Shown here in pieces: positions 31,951 through 43,091 of a DNA stretch of 64,000 nucleotides. This DNA comes from Pectinophora gossypiella (Eukaryota; Arthropoda; Insecta; Lepidoptera; Gelechiidae). The DNA is taken from positions 9,217,840 through 9,281,839 of the forward strand of contig NC_065424.1 in assembly GCF_024362695.1 (NCBI RefSeq). The letters run 5' to 3'. A program made the position numbers and the translations under genes. The notes below the pieces were generated by a model that searched no databases, had not been told where the DNA came from, and was given only the letters and a program-made list of their open reading frames with translations. Numbering within the stretch: position 1 is the first letter of the stretch; every line of letters starts with the position of its first letter.

Positions 31951-32244
31951 TCATCATCATCAGCCCATTAACGTCCCCACTGCTGGGTCACGGGCCTTCC
32001 CTATGGATGGATAGGGAGATCGGGCCTTAAACCATCACGCGGGCCCACTGCGGATTGATGGTTATTAACGACTGCTAATGCAGCCGGGACCAACGGCTTA
32101 ACGTGCCTTCCGAAGCACAGAGGAGCTCGAGATGAAAACTTTTTTTTTTTCGTGGTCACCCATTCTATGACCGGCCTTTGCGAAAGTTGCTTTACTTCAA
32201 CAATCGCAGACCAAGCGCGTTAACCGCTGCGCCACCGAGCTCCC
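31951..32244 (-). mobile_element. SINE-2, complete, with 18-bp target duplication
   Basis: GGGTGATGAAAAAACTCA at 31933-31950 is repeated at 32245-32262. On the minus strand: head GAGCTCGGTGGCGCAGCGGT, a body with an A-run, the shared core, CACTGGGCCCGCGTGATGGT-type middle and a GATGATGATGA tail. The perfect long duplication means a recent insertion. Confidence 0.9.
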
Positions 32245-32425
32245 GGGTGATGAAAAAACTCACACTGATGCAATTCATCTTCTTCTAATCCTTCTATCCC
32301 CTGTTGGGATGAAGGGCTCCAATAACAGATTTCCACTCCTCGCGATCTTTTGCAGCAAAGAATAAAGCGTGAGTAATTAATTCATTAAAAAAAGCAATAT
32401 TGCTATTCGTCATTTGCGCATATAA

Positions 32426-32690
32426 GGCTCTAGACAGATGGACCGCATTTCAACTGCAATCCGACTGCCAAATTGCAGTTCCGATGCAGTTTGAATGCAG
32501 TTGACACGACTGCAATAGAACTGCAAACCAAACGGGCAGTCCGATTGCAGTTCAATTGCAGTCGGCGTGCAGTTGTGCTGCACAGTTGGTTTGCAGTTCT
32601 ATTGCAGTCGTGTCAACTGTATTAAAACTGCACCTGAACTGCAATTTGCGGTTGGATTGTAGTTGAAATGCGGTCCGTCTGTCTAGAGCC
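32426..32690. mobile_element. 265-bp foldback MITE (Harbinger-like)
   Basis: Ends GGCTCTAGACAGATGGACCG and its inverse CGGTCCGTCTGTCTAGAGCC, with pairing along almost the whole element. TAA lies on both sides (32423-32425, 32691-32693). The interior is built from repeated AACTGCA/TGCAGTT words. TAA target and GG...CC ends fit PIF/Harbinger. Confidence 0.85.
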
Positions 32691-33029
32691 TAAAAGTAAG
32701 TGCAACAAATGTCAAATAACAATTTTGCTTTTTCTTCAATCGCTTTAATGCGGTCTTTTTAGCCCCCTGATCTATTCAGTTCTACGACAGACGCAGTCTA
32801 TTAGGACTGAAATTAAATAATCTACTTTTTCCCGACCTTCCGTTTCTAATAAAATGCCTAGAATACCCAAGTGTAGGTAATAGGTGACATTAGTCCGTAG
32901 ACCAGTATAACGTGGTGGTGGTATAGAGTAGTATAGAGTAGTGTAGTGTGGTGTAGGGTGCGCCGGTCTATCTCATTAGTGTAATGCTTTCAGTGATTGC
33001 AGACGAGCGGTTTTTTGAGCATTTAACGA

Positions 33030-33345
33030 GTGGAAACCTCTCACTTTGAAATCGCAGGTTGGAATCCAGCACAGGCCTAAACCAATGATTGTCGAATTTG
33101 TTTCCGAATTCATGTTTGTATAAATGATTTTCACGTACTCAGCAGTGAAGGAAAACATCGTGAGTGCATTTCCGGAGGCATGAGACCTAACCTGTATTGG
33201 ACTGGTTTTCCCTTCGCGGGTTAAAGGTTAGGCAGGCAATCGCTTCTGTAAAAAACCGGACCTGTCAAATCTTTAGGTTACGTAAGCGAACCCCGTGATA
33301 AACGGGATAATACTAGGTAGATGAGCGAGTGGAAAAGAAGAAGAA
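33030..33345 (+). mobile_element. SINE-4, complete structure
   Basis: Head partly decayed (CCTCTCACTTTGAAATCGCA, GGTTGGAATCCAGCACAGGC), then CAATGATTGTCGAATTTGTT, GCAGTGAAGGAAAACATCGT, CTGTATTGGACTGGTTTTCC, AACCGGACCTGTCAAATCTT, GATAAACGGGATAATACTAG and an AAGAAG tail. Defines the order used for the fragments elsewhere. Confidence 0.7.
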
Positions 33346-33519
33346 GAAGAAGTTTGATTTCCGGTTAAGCAAATTAATAGAAGAACTTAGGGATTAAAAA
33401 GGCCACATTGAAAGGATTCATCTAAAAGTGTTATAACATTAAGTTGCAATGTCGACAAATGTCAAATAGGAATATTGGTTTCTTAGATGAATTGCTTCGA
33501 TGTGGCCTATTTAATTACA

Positions 33520-33965
33520 CGTCTTATATACGTCCCGCTACTGGGCACAAGCCTCCCCTCAATCAGCTGGAAGGTTTGTTGTAAAGAGGATTTGATATTA
33601 TAATCCTCATCAACTATCATCATCATCATCAGCCGTATGACGCCCACTGCTGGGCATAGGCCTCCCCCAAGGATCTCCACGACGATCGTTCCGATCCTTT
33701 AACTATACATTATTATTATTATTTTTCATTTATTTTATGTTTAATCAAATAAACTTTATTCCACAGAACTTATAACTTAATTTTAGCTACAACCTTAGGG
33801 TAGCTTACAACCTTATTTATAAAATTAATAAGGTACAGTTACTTAAATTGATTCTAAGTTATGTCTTATACCGTATTTTGTTTTATACTTGTTACTGTGA
33901 TGCCCTACACAATATTTTTTTCTTACTTTCTTTAAATTCTAATTAAAATACAACTATGTTTTATA
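33520..33965. other. SINE-3 scrap, GATCCTTGG-type scrap and AT-rich DNA
   Basis: 33520-33580: TATATACGTCCCGCTACTGG, SINE-3 tail. 33612-33680: CATCATCATCATCAGCCGTA, CGCCCACTGCTGGGCATAGG, a retroposon end on the minus strand. The rest is AT-rich. Confidence 0.45.
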
Positions 33966-33967
33966 TC

Positions 33968-34455
33968 CAACAAGCGACCCGCCCCGGCTTCGCGAAAGAA
34001 TAAAATTATGACATCACATAAAAACCTCAATAAAATCAGTATCTCTCCACTATTTAACGGATGTTATTATTGTTGGCAACATCATCGATAATCGATAGTT
34101 GGCGCAAAATAGCAAGGTGTCAAGCCAGAAAATATCGCCACCTTCTCACCCGTCAAAGTTGTTTACGACGTTTGATAAAAAGGGGCGAAGGCGGTAAAAC
34201 GAGTTCAGTTATTCATTCGAATTATTACGTGCTCAGAGCAGTGACTGTGTGATTACTTGTGCTAAGTACTTTGTGTAACGGAAATTATTGTTGTACCCAT
34301 TTGAACTATAGTTTTCCCAACATTATACATATAAACCTTCCTCTTGAATCACTCTATCTATTAAAAAAACGCATCAAAATCCGTTGCGTAGTTTTAAAGA
34401 TTTAAGGGTACATAGGGACAGAAAAAGCGATTTTGTTTTATACTACGAGTATGTA
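33968..34455 (-). mobile_element. Helitron-like element split by a solo-LTR-like insert
   Basis: Same family as 13438-13691: GCGACCCGCCCCGGCTTCGC at the left, ACCTTCCTCTTGAATCACTC and AAATCCGTTGCGTAGTTTTA after the insert, TATGTAGTGA at the right. The family reads ATGTTATTATACACATA where this copy is interrupted. Confidence 0.55.
34071..34322. mobile_element. Solo-LTR-like insertion (252 bp)
   Basis: Starts TGTTGGCAAC and ends TTTTCCCAACA, that is TG...CA with a short inverted TGTTGG/CCAACA. TTAT precedes and follows it, and the sister Helitron-like copy shows the empty site. A 4-bp duplication with TG..CA ends fits a Gypsy-type solo LTR. Internal CGATAATCGATAG is palindromic. No coding region. 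Confidence 0.65.
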
Positions 34456-34784
34456 GTGATTATGGCTGTAAATAAGATTGCACAATTATGAGTCAGTTTT
34501 TTTGTTAATAGGGGTATAGATGTAAAGAACGTTCCAATCGCGGCGCTGCGCGTTTCAACCGCCCGTCGGTTCGTTCTGCAATAGCGCCAGGAGCAATCCG
34601 GTTAAGATAATGCTCTTACAGTGGTGACCTGGTTATTTTTAGATTGCAATCATTTGCCCTGGCTTCTAGAAATGAAACGTCTTTTACTTCCACTTCATTC
34701 TTTTATTAGAGATGAAAAAGGAAAAAAAATCCTAATACCTTTGTTATTTTTTATTTTTCTTTTTTACATCTATACTCAAAGGTT

Positions 34785-35130
34785 GTCTGGCAGAGATTGC
34801 TACTCAGCAATAAGGCCGCCTATTGTATTATTATTATTGACCCTTTTTATACACCCAGCCACGATTACATCATCCACCATTATTATTCTAATCAAAATAA
34901 AGAAAAGCAATATAGACAGCAATATAATTCTATGCATAATGTGATCCAAATATCAAGCAACGATTATTTTTATGTATGCTTCTACTATTACATTGTATTT
35001 TGAAATAATTATGTTATAAGAAAATAGGTTTATAGGTAGGTTTTAGGCTTGATTTTTTGTAATTATTTCTTTTTATTTTGGTGCAATAAAGTGTATTTGT
35101 ATTGTATTGTATTGTATTGTATTGTTTATC
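34785..35130 (+). mobile_element. Non-LTR 3' tail with (TATTG)n end
   Basis: TTGTCTGGCAGAGATTGCTA, CAGCAATAAGGCCGCCTATT, GTGCAATAAAGTGTATTTG, then GTATT repeats at 35098-35126. The short frames here arise from UTR sequence. Confidence 0.55.
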
Positions 35131-35299
35131 GCGTTAAATCTGTACAACGCCATCTATATTGTTTTTGGTGAACGTAGCCTGGATACTCTTTCATGTCTGT
35201 ATCTGTCTGTGTGAAAATTTTATTAATCAAGTAAGTAAGTACCTATTACTGTTTTCTGTGAACTTTTTTTGCGGAATAAGAAATGTATGTGATTTACTT

Positions 35300-35427
35300 A
35301 CCTATAAATTGGTACTCCACCTTTAATTACTGCCACTTTTTAGCAACTGAGCCTTATCTTCTATTACTAACAAAATATGGATAAATATCTGAAATAAATA
35401 TTTCATTCATTCATTCATTCATTCATT
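35300..35427 (+). mobile_element. Retroposon tail with (ATTC)n end
   Basis: GCCACTTTTTAGCAACTGAG, ACCTGAAATAAATATTTCATTC-like end (seen as CTGAAATAAATATTTCATTC) and five ATTC units. A similar end (ACCTGAAATAAATGCATT) occurs at 61228-61245. Confidence 0.4.
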
Positions 35428-35429
35428 AT

Positions 35430-36400
35430 TACAAAGCGGTACCGTACCGTTCGCAGCGCCGCGTAACCGAACCGCTATGAAATCCATATATTAGCTCTGT
35501 CCGTGGATAAACTCCGGATACTTACGTTAGTAGAATGACCATGAGTTTTCGCGCTTTAGGACAGACCTGAAATATTGTTTTGTTTTCTGAAAGTTTAGGA
35601 TAGTTTGTGTTCTTTCGGATGTAGGTCTTTTTGAATGGAATCGCTATTGAAATCATTTTCTTTCATTATTAATAAATGGGAACTTTCCGTCCTTGATAAA
35701 TGGAGGCGCGATCATAGGAACACATAACTTAATATAACGCGTATTCCCAAAGGGGTGTGGTCATGGATGTGCAATATTAAAGTAAGTTTGCTTTTGCGTT
35801 CGTTTTAGATTAGAGATTAGTATTTTGACGGCTTCATAGCACATGTTTCTACACAAGCATATATTTTTTTTTATTAAAAAAATTATTAAAACGTATGTTT
35901 GTTGTAATCTACTCTTTACTCTATACCTACCTAAGTCGTCACTTGTTTCGATAACGCATGAATCGCATCGTACCGTGAGGAATATCGCTTGCATTCAATT
36001 CCATTGATTTAATTTAAATGAGCCCAATAATTTAAATGATATTGGCAAAACCAAATATCCACAACAGAGAATAAAGGGAACGTTCAGTTACCCATTTCAT
36101 TTTAATCTACTTTTAATTAATTTATAATTGAGGGTTACCCTACATCCGAGTAACAGATTACAACCATGTCACTCCTCGTACACGGTTAACCTGGTTTTAC
36201 CCTGTTATACCCGGGTTTGAACCTGGTCCGCTTGTCACACAGATTTTGTTCATCACACGGTTTTTGCCAACCAGGATTAAAGACTGAAGTTTAAATTAAA
36301 ATGGGAAATTAAATATTAGTTGATACCCGGGTTTATGGAGAAGATTCTGGTTGTATTCATTTTGACAATATACAGAACCGCCTGATTATTAAAAAAGTAA
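35430..36400. other. Intron, nothing recognised
   Basis: No gene. A GC pocket at 35435-35480 (GGTACCGTACCGTTCGCAGC). 36180-36320 has short repeats of CCCGGGTTTGAACCTGG-like words that do not form a tRNA head. Confidence 0.4.
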
Positions 36401-36404
36401 GATG

Positions 36405-36572
36405 TTTACGTGGAGCATGGTGGAGTATGCTCCATACCCCTCCTGGTTGATTGCGGGAGGTATGTGCCCAGCAGTGGGATGTATACAGGGTATTAGTGAC
36501 ATCGTAACGAATACTGAGGGGGATGATTCAGATTCAGATTCTGAGTTAATATCAAGTGTAATTTTCCCGGGG
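36405..36572 (+). mobile_element. SINE-3 tail followed by half a TACAGGGTG-type MITE
   Basis: 36405-36483: CATGGTGGAGTATGCTCCAT, GTATGTGCCCAGCAGTGGGA. 36483-36572: ATACAGGGTATTAGTGACAT, ATATCAAGTGTAATTTTCCC. The MITE arm starts inside the SINE end. Confidence 0.6.
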
Positions 36573-36636
36573 GTCCATTTTGTTAGTATAGTAATGACTT
36601 AAAGACTATGTCAGTGTTACTTACTTTTGCAAACAC

Positions 36637-36748
36637 AATTCCTGCAGACACCTCCTAACTTTACTTTTCGTCCTTTTCGGCGGATAAGAAAATGACAGAT
36701 ATAACTTAAAATAAAATTAGATGTAGGTACAGGAATTAGCACCATTAT
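36637..36748. mobile_element. Foldback element FB-1, compact form
   Basis: AATTCCTGCAGACACCTCCT at the left and ACAGGAATTAGCACCATT at the right, with TCCTTTTCGGCGGATAAGAA between. Only about 110 bp; the middle of the long form is missing. Confidence 0.6.
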
Positions 36749-36749
36749 T

Positions 36750-37560
36750 TGTCAAGCATAATGGCCGCCTATAAACGTTTATCTGTCCCAGTTTCCGGAG
36801 GTCACATAATGTTTTGTACCCAATTTAGAGGACCTTACCCTCTGCGGTCAGAGGGCTGAAAGCCTTCTACGAGTTATACGAACGATAGGGTTAAGATAAA
36901 GAGGATCAAAGATCAGTTGTAAACTTTGTCAATGTTTCAATGAATTGAACTGGGTAGACCAAATATCTGATATTATTTATATTTATATTTTATAGCTACG
37001 TCGTAGCAATTTGCTACGTGCTACGCTGTACTTAACACAAACATCTTTAAGGTGATGCGTGTCAGTCAGCTAGGTAACGCTGCGTCAGCAGATGGCGTTA
37101 CTTCTGCATTTTTCGTATTTTTTTCCATTTATTCGTTTAGTGTTGAGTTCTGACCCAGTGAAACGTTAGGTGGCGAAATCTTACATACATTATCTTTAAG
37201 TTAAGCTACAATTTTGAAGTATTTACTGCAGATATCATATTAAAACATTGCATCAAAAGTTGGTGTCATTTCAATTTGTGTACAAACACGAAGCTGTCAC
37301 ACACACATGCGAACTAGGTTAGCTATTAAAAGAGATGCATAATTTGAAGTCTACTTCTAACGTCTAAATGGCGCATTTGGTAAAGCAGTCGCCGCCATTC
37401 TTAAGTTTCACGGTTCAAACCCCAAGTGCATGTTTTAATTGTTTTTACTTTTTGTATTTTTTTTACAATTGAATTTGGCGAACCCGTTTATTTGTTACGG
37501 AATTTTCAAAAAGTATCACTTTTACCAGTAATATTATAATTATACAATAATGTACTTTGC
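36750..37560. other. Intron with a CTACG motif cluster and a tRNA-like remnant
   Basis: 36989-37032 has GCTACGTCGTAGCAATTTGC and TACGTGCTACGCTG. 37365-37430 has AATGGCGCATTTGGTAAAGC (A-box-like) and ACGGTTCAAACCCC (B-box-like), a tRNA-derived remnant. No gene. Confidence 0.4.
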
Positions 37561-37564
37561 ACTA

Positions 37565-38515
37565 AAGTACCTTCCGTAATTTCCGTATTTTTTAAAAAAC
37601 TACTGAACGGATTTTCATACGGTTTTCACCAATGAGTAGTGATTCATGGGCGTGCTTTAGGGTATATAATTTATACAAGTATTTTTTGTTTGTATAAAAT
37701 GGTTCAAAAATGATGATGAATATCAAACATAATTATCGTTACAAATATAGCCGACTTGGAGCTTTCGGCGAAAACGCTGCCTGAGCCCATTGAGATATAA
37801 CAAAACAACGTATGGTTGAATTGTTCCATTTTTGTAGGTCTACCGGAAAGTCCACAATATGTCATAATAATTATATTGTGTATAAAGAATTGTGTATATG
37901 TATTGTATGATTTTACAAATAACGATCGCAGTACAGTAATAATAAGGTAGATTTTTCCTAAATTGCGTCGGTTCAAACTTTGACGCATCGCGTTTGAAAG
38001 ATGTAATAGCGCTTCAGGACGTCCCGCAAGCACGGCGCTGATGTCGCAGTATCCGCATATAATTATTATGACTTGTCATTTAGTTCCAATAAAATCCGCG
38101 GGACTTCATACGTATGTCAGTGACAGCTGGTGATAGCATGCGGGACACTTAGCAGCTAATCGAATTTTATGTTGTTTTCGCGCCCAGTCCAGACGACTTG
38201 CAGCGCATTTCTGGACTTATATTTACGCGTGGTGTTTATTGTTAGGTTAATTAGTTCAGGTTAGGACGTTTTTTTTAACGAGGACGTTAAAAAATGACGA
38301 GGCTGGGACGTGTTGAAGTAGTATTTCCATATATACGCGGCCTGAAATGGGCTGTTTCGGGGACCTGAACTGGTTGCTGTCGAACTTATTATCACGTTTT
38401 CTTGATTAAAATTCATAAATAAGTCAAATAAAAAAAAAAAAAGATTTTCGTTAGTTTTAGATCTGTCATGATGTCTGTGATGTTTGTTTATTATACATAA
38501 GAATTTCAAAATTTA
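37565..38515. other. Intron with unclassified repeat
   Basis: 37590-37690 (AAACTACTGAACGGATTTTC, GTAGTGATTCATGGGCGTGC) looks like a dispersed repeat, but only one copy is in this window. 38030-38240 is GC-richer without coding potential. Confidence 0.35.
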
Positions 38516-38520
38516 TCTTA

Positions 38521-39007
38521 TTTTTTTTCCCAAAGGGCAAGGCAAAGGGAACTATGCCCATACAGCCATGTCTTGTGTTTTTTTTTCTTGATGATGATTA
38601 ATGAAATGATGAAACCTAAGCCCCCACACAGACTCTTACTCCAAACCCCAAACGAAGTAAGCGGCTTGTTGGCGCAAAGCGAAAATAGATAGGTACACTT
38701 TGTTTATTGAATATTCCGATTTAATAATACTATCGGGAATGTTTTCCGACTAACTTAATGTGATCATTAACCACAAAACACCACTTCGTATTTATTATTT
38801 AGATTATTCAATGAAGAAAGCAACATTCCCGTTCCCGTTCCCACCAAAAAGTCCGCGGCAAAGAGAATATAAATAAATCTGTATGTTGGATGGAAAAACA
38901 ATTAATTATAAATGACTACTATTTAGGCCGGCAAATGCAACAACTTTCTTTTTGATTTGGTTTTCCCCGAAGGGTAAGGCAAAGGGAACTATGCCCATAC
39001 AGCCATG
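38521..39007 (-). repeat. Repeat R-B, reverse copy plus end fragment
   Basis: 38521-38853 matches the complement of 1199-1580 (CAAGGCAAAGGGAACTATGC, CCCACACAGACTCTTACTCC, TTATTCAATGAAGAAAGC-type blocks). 38948-39007 repeats the end: TTTTCCCCGAAGGGTAAGGC and CATACAGCCATGTCA. Confidence 0.6.
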
Positions 39008-39009
39008 TC

Positions 39010-39520
39010 ATTTTATGTATTGATTTTTTATTATAATATATGTCCTCTTTTAAAACACGGTACTTACCCATTATTTAAAAATGTTTAAAAAATATGCGTT
39101 AAACCAAAAATATTTTTCCAATATTCCTTTTCTCAGATTGTAATATTTTTAGTTTTTTATTTATTCATACAAAATCTCTTTATAAATTGTCACTGACATT
39201 CTATTACACTTGTCAAGTAGTCAAAGCCTTTAGAGAAAAAAAAAAAACTATCACGCACACACACTAACATTGACACCACTACACGCTCAGCAAATACACT
39301 GTAATCTGCACCACTACAAATGTAGAATTGATCAAAATTGAGGGTCTGAAATATGGTACTTCTCGTATTCGGACCCTAAATTTTTGTTAGTTTGCGAAAA
39401 TAATACACCAAAATATTACTATTTATCGGTTTTATAACAATATTCCTCTATCCGTTTTCCTGTAGCACTGCATCAACTTTTGTATGGAAAACGAATCACC
39501 TTAATTTTCAATCTGCTAAT
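39010..39520. other. AT-rich intron, nothing recognised
   Basis: No gene. An A-run at 39237-39247. Confidence 0.4.
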
Positions 39521-39527
39521 AGTTAAT

Positions 39528-39692
39528 ACATACATACATACATAAACAGCCTATATACGTCCCACTGCTGGGCACAGGCCACCCCTCAATCAACCGGAGG
39601 GGGTATGGAGCATACTCCACCACGCTGCGGTGGTTTTTACGGCTAATAGCCGGGACCAATGGCTTAACGTGCCCTCCGAAGCACGGAATCAT
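39528..39692 (-). mobile_element. SINE-3, tail half
   Basis: CATACATACATAAACAGCCT, GTCCCACTGCTGGGCACAGG, TCAACCGGAGGGGGTATGGA, ATAGCCGGGACCAATGGCTT, CGTGCCCTCCGAAGCACGGA. Confidence 0.75.
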
Positions 39693-40139
39693 CTTAATAC
39701 TAATAGTTAATACAAATAGTATCAAAATATGATTTGTATGCATTTTAAATATATCGTCTTCCTATCCCTTCGGGGACACAGGTGTGATGCTATGTTATGT
39801 GAAAAATATTTTTGTTAGCGTATAAAGAATAGAACGGTAATTCTCCGCCCCGCACCTATATGTATCGGGCGCCAACCTCACCCCCTCTGGGTCTTACTTT
39901 AGTCTAAATGGCCATAAGCCGCTAAGGAGAAAGAGATAGCGCAGACGTACTGTCTCGCTTACACTTACGCGGTAAGGTGGAACAAAGTCAGAATGAGATT
40001 TTGAGATTTGAGAGAGATTTCCACTCCTCGCGATCGTTTGCAGCCTCTGTAGCTTTTAACTCATGCGGAGAGTTTTTAACTCAGGATCAGGTATCCGGAT
40101 CTTAGTAAGTAGAATTTCGTGGTTTCCAAATGTACCAAT

Positions 40140-40245
40140 GAATGAGCCATGTCAGGGGTCTTTGGCGGCTGAATAGTAACCCTGATACTAAGGTTCATTG
40201 GTTTGGTAATCAACCTCACAACCCACACGACAGAAGAAGAAGAAT
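40140..40245 (+). mobile_element. SINE-1 tail fragment
   Basis: ATGAGCCATGTCAGGGGTCT, AACCCTGATACTAAGGTTCA, CCCACACGACAGAAGAAGA. Confidence 0.65.
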
Positions 40246-40429
40246 GTTCCAAAGCGAAATATAAGCGGCATGTTCCGTTGTTGGATGTGCCCGGGCCTAC
40301 TTGGTCCCATTGACCAGCTCTGTGCGTATCAAGTTTAACAGATTTTCCACCGCTCCTGTTACTTAAATACATATATATTCCCCCTTTCAGCTATTCACAA
40401 TCAAACTGAAATACCTCCAGTAAATATGC

Positions 40430-40560
40430 GAGTCGCGCAGTCGACAAATTGACTTCCGGTGCGCGGCCGCGTCCGGACCGGAAATACCGCCATATTGCCT
40501 AAATGCCTCCCTGCTGAAGTGAAATGGAGTCCTGTGATCGGAAAACTATTTTTATAGGCT
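40430..40560. promoter_or_regulatory. GC-rich pocket, possible regulatory island
   Basis: GCGAGTCGCGCAGTCGAC, GGTGCGCGGCCGCGTCCGGA, then CCGGAAATACCGCCATATTG. CpG density is far above the surrounding intron. CCGGAAAT is an ETS-like and CGCCATATT a YY1-like word. No TATA or start codon context is convincing, so this is only a possible alternative promoter or enhancer of the DPP-like gene. Confidence 0.2.
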
Positions 40561-40616
40561 TTTACGGACGTGTTCTCATGCGAATATTGGTTGTCTTATG
40601 TGAATAACTAACAACA

Positions 40617-41085
40617 GCCTCTATAGTCTAGTGGTTAGACAGTTAAGCTTATGATCTGAAGGTCCGGGTGCGATTCCCGATGGGATATTGTCGAAATCAC
40701 TTTGCTAGTCTACCCTTTGTTTGGTAAAGACATTGCAGGCCTGAATCACCTGATTGTCCGAAAAAAGTAAGATGATTCCGTGCCTCAGACACGTTAAGCC
40801 GTGGTCCCGACTATTAGCTTTTATTTATTTATTTCTCTCTCTTCAAAGGATCAGTTAATAACTAATGGGTACAAAATGTTTTGAAAGAATAGCTTTGAGA
40901 GAGCTGGAGTCTGTACTGGGCTCGAAACCCGTATGCTGTTAAACACCTCCACCAACCCGCAGTGGAGCAGCGTGGTGGAGTACGTTCCCCTGTGCCCAGC
41001 AGTAGGGCATATCAACCTGAGGTATATATGGGTATGCTTCATACCCCCTCCGGTTGATAGAAGGTAGATCTGTCCCAGCAGCGGA
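40617..41085 (+). mobile_element. SINE-3 with head, interrupted
   Basis: Head CTCTATAGTCTAGTGGTTAG (A box) and GGGTGCGATTCCCGATGGGA (B box region), then CATTGCAGGCCTGAATCACC, the core (GTGCCTCAGACACGTTAAGC), an intrusion at about 40819-40940, and the tail ACCCGCAGTGGAGCAGCGTG and CATACCCCCTCCGGTTGATA. The best view of the SINE-3 head in this window. Confidence 0.7.
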
Positions 41086-41086
41086 C

Positions 41087-41551
41087 GTACATGATGTTAG
41101 TGACATTTTAACGAATACTCAGGGGGATGATTCAGACCATGATTCTGAGTTAATATCAAGCGAAATTTTCCGTCGCAAAATTAATGTTTTTTTTTAGATT
41201 TTTTAAATTATTTCAATTCTATACTTTTGCGATAGACAATTCTACTAGATATTAACTCAGAATAATGAGCTGAATCGTCCCTCTCAGTATTCTTTACGAT
41301 GTCACTAACACCCCGCACAAGTACATACAGGTATACAAGTAGGTATGAGTGTTAGTGACACCGTAACGAATACTGAGGGGGATGGTTTGGATCGTGATTC
41401 TGAGTTGATATCAAGTGGAATTTTCAGTGAGAAAATTCATGAATTTTTTGTGTATTTTTAAAATATTATCAGTTCTCAAATATTATCAACTCAGAATCAT
41501 GGTATCAATTATCCATCAATGTTTTCGTTACTATGTCACTGACACCCTGTA
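41087..41551. mobile_element. Composite MITE doublet 2
   Basis: Unit 1 about 41087-41316, unit 2 about 41347-41551, spacer of about 30 bp (ACAAGTACATACAGGTATAC, AAGTAGGTATG). Each unit has TGTTAGTGACAT-type outer arms and AATATCAAGCGAAATTTTCC-type inner arms. Confidence 0.75.
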
Positions 41552-41837
41552 TATAAGCCGTTTATGTTATGTGGTGTCCTTAAATAATAAACATTTGTTT
41601 CTCGTAGTCCCCCAAGAGTGATGACGTCCTAATTAAGATATAATGCGGAAATAACTCAGCGGACATCCCTAGCGGCGGGATTAGTGGCAACTGTTGATTG
41701 ATATAGGTCACTGCGGACTAGCAACACGACTTGGCTTCGCTTGGGCAAAATGAAGCAAATATGTGGCAATTATTTACGCAAAATATTTAAACAAACTCTG
41801 CGTGATTTATGTTAAACTAGTAAGTGGTGACTAGTAG

Positions 41838-41972
41838 GTAACGGCCTCCGTGGTCCAGTGGTTGAGCGTTAGGCTCACGATCCGTAGATCCCGGGTTCGA
41901 ATCTCGATGGGGACATTGTCGAAATCACTATTGTCAAGATCGTGAGCCCAGCGCTCTAACCACTAGACCAAT
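41838..41972. mobile_element. SINE-1 head with an inverted second head
   Basis: Plus head: CCTCCGTGGTCCAGTGGTTG, GGTTCGAATCTCGATGGGGA. Immediately followed by TCAAGATCGTGAGCCCAGCG and CTCTAACCACTAGACCA, the complement of a SINE-3-type head. The two can pair. Confidence 0.65.
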
Positions 41973-41979
41973 ACAATAA

Positions 41980-42520
41980 CTATAAATTATTATTTATGAT
42001 AATATATTTATTATTGTATTTACTTTTAAAATATTAAACATAGACACAGCAACATAATAATTTGTATTATTGTTCTGTTCCATAAATTCTGTTTGTTCAT
42101 AAGATAGAAATAAAAAAAAATTGTGTTTTTTATTATATTTATTTTTCCAGTATTTTACAAAAAAAAATCTTCATCATCATCATCATCTTGTGGGTACAAG
42201 GGCGTGGCTCTTAAATTAATGATGATGAATGCAGAAAATGCAGCATTTTCCATGCTACTTTTTTAGGGAAAAATAGGGCAGTTTCCAAATAAAACTTACC
42301 ATTCAAAATATTTTCTAAATAAGTAATGTATTAACTGAAAAAAGAACTGTCATGGCCTACCGTTCCGATATTTTTTTGCAGTTTAATCTCGATTAAGCCT
42401 CCATCTGTCTTTGCGATATCCCCGGTCGTACCCCCTACACACGGTTACGAAGAACCTCGAGCTATGTGTCGAATTTATTTTAAAAATGCCCCAACAATTA
42501 TTTTTATTCATTTACTTTTA
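41980..42520. other. AT-rich intron
   Basis: 42190-42230 (CAAGGGCGTGGCTCTTAAAT, GATGATGAATGC) is a scrap of RTE 3' end. No gene. Confidence 0.4.
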
Positions 42521-42523
42521 GGG

Positions 42524-43010
42524 TTTCGAATCTCAAAAGGAAAAACAGAATCCTTATAAGGATCACTTTGTTGTCTGTCTATCTGTCCGTCTGTCTCAGA
42601 GCTTAGATTATCTTTGATTAACTTACGACAATTTGTACAGAACCCTAGCTGCGCGCGTCGATCTCGTATTTGACAGGCGTTTTTTATTTCAATCTATTAC
42701 GAACCGCATTTGAACATTATTAAAGATTAACAGAATAACATTTCGAGCGCGCAACGATAATGCAGGCGTAGGTATAACCCGCCCAAATAATGAACGTCTG
42801 ACGTAGAATCGATGCGTACTTGCGAGACGTCTCGATTCAACGCTAAAGAATCGCAATCGAACGCCTTGCAACTTGGCTAACCACCCTGATGACAAGTAAA
42901 GATGTGGCGGTAGACTTTTTAGTTTGGTTGTTTCTTAGGGTTCCGAACTTCAAAAGGTAAAACGGAACCCTTACAGCATCACTTTCTTGTCCGTCCGTCT
43001 GTCCGCCAAT
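42524..43010. repeat. Two copies of a TCTGTCCGTCTGTC-type repeat
   Basis: 42524-42600 (AGGGTTTCGAATCTCAAAAG, CTGTCTATCTGTCCGTCTGT) and 42938-43010 (AGGGTTCCGAACTTCAAAAG, GTCCGTCCGTCTGTCC) share order and sequence, about 415 bp apart. Confidence 0.5.
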
Positions 43011-43091
43011 CTGTAGAAGGGACGTCAGCTCTTTCCACCAAGTCCATTCCATCTGAGGACATCCAGACGTACGACGGGTTGCCATCCTTAC

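Noticed and set aside
34621..34944. 107-codon hydrophobic frame resembling a small membrane protein
   Set aside because: The sequence is a non-LTR 3' UTR with a TATTG tail; hydrophobicity comes from T-rich DNA.
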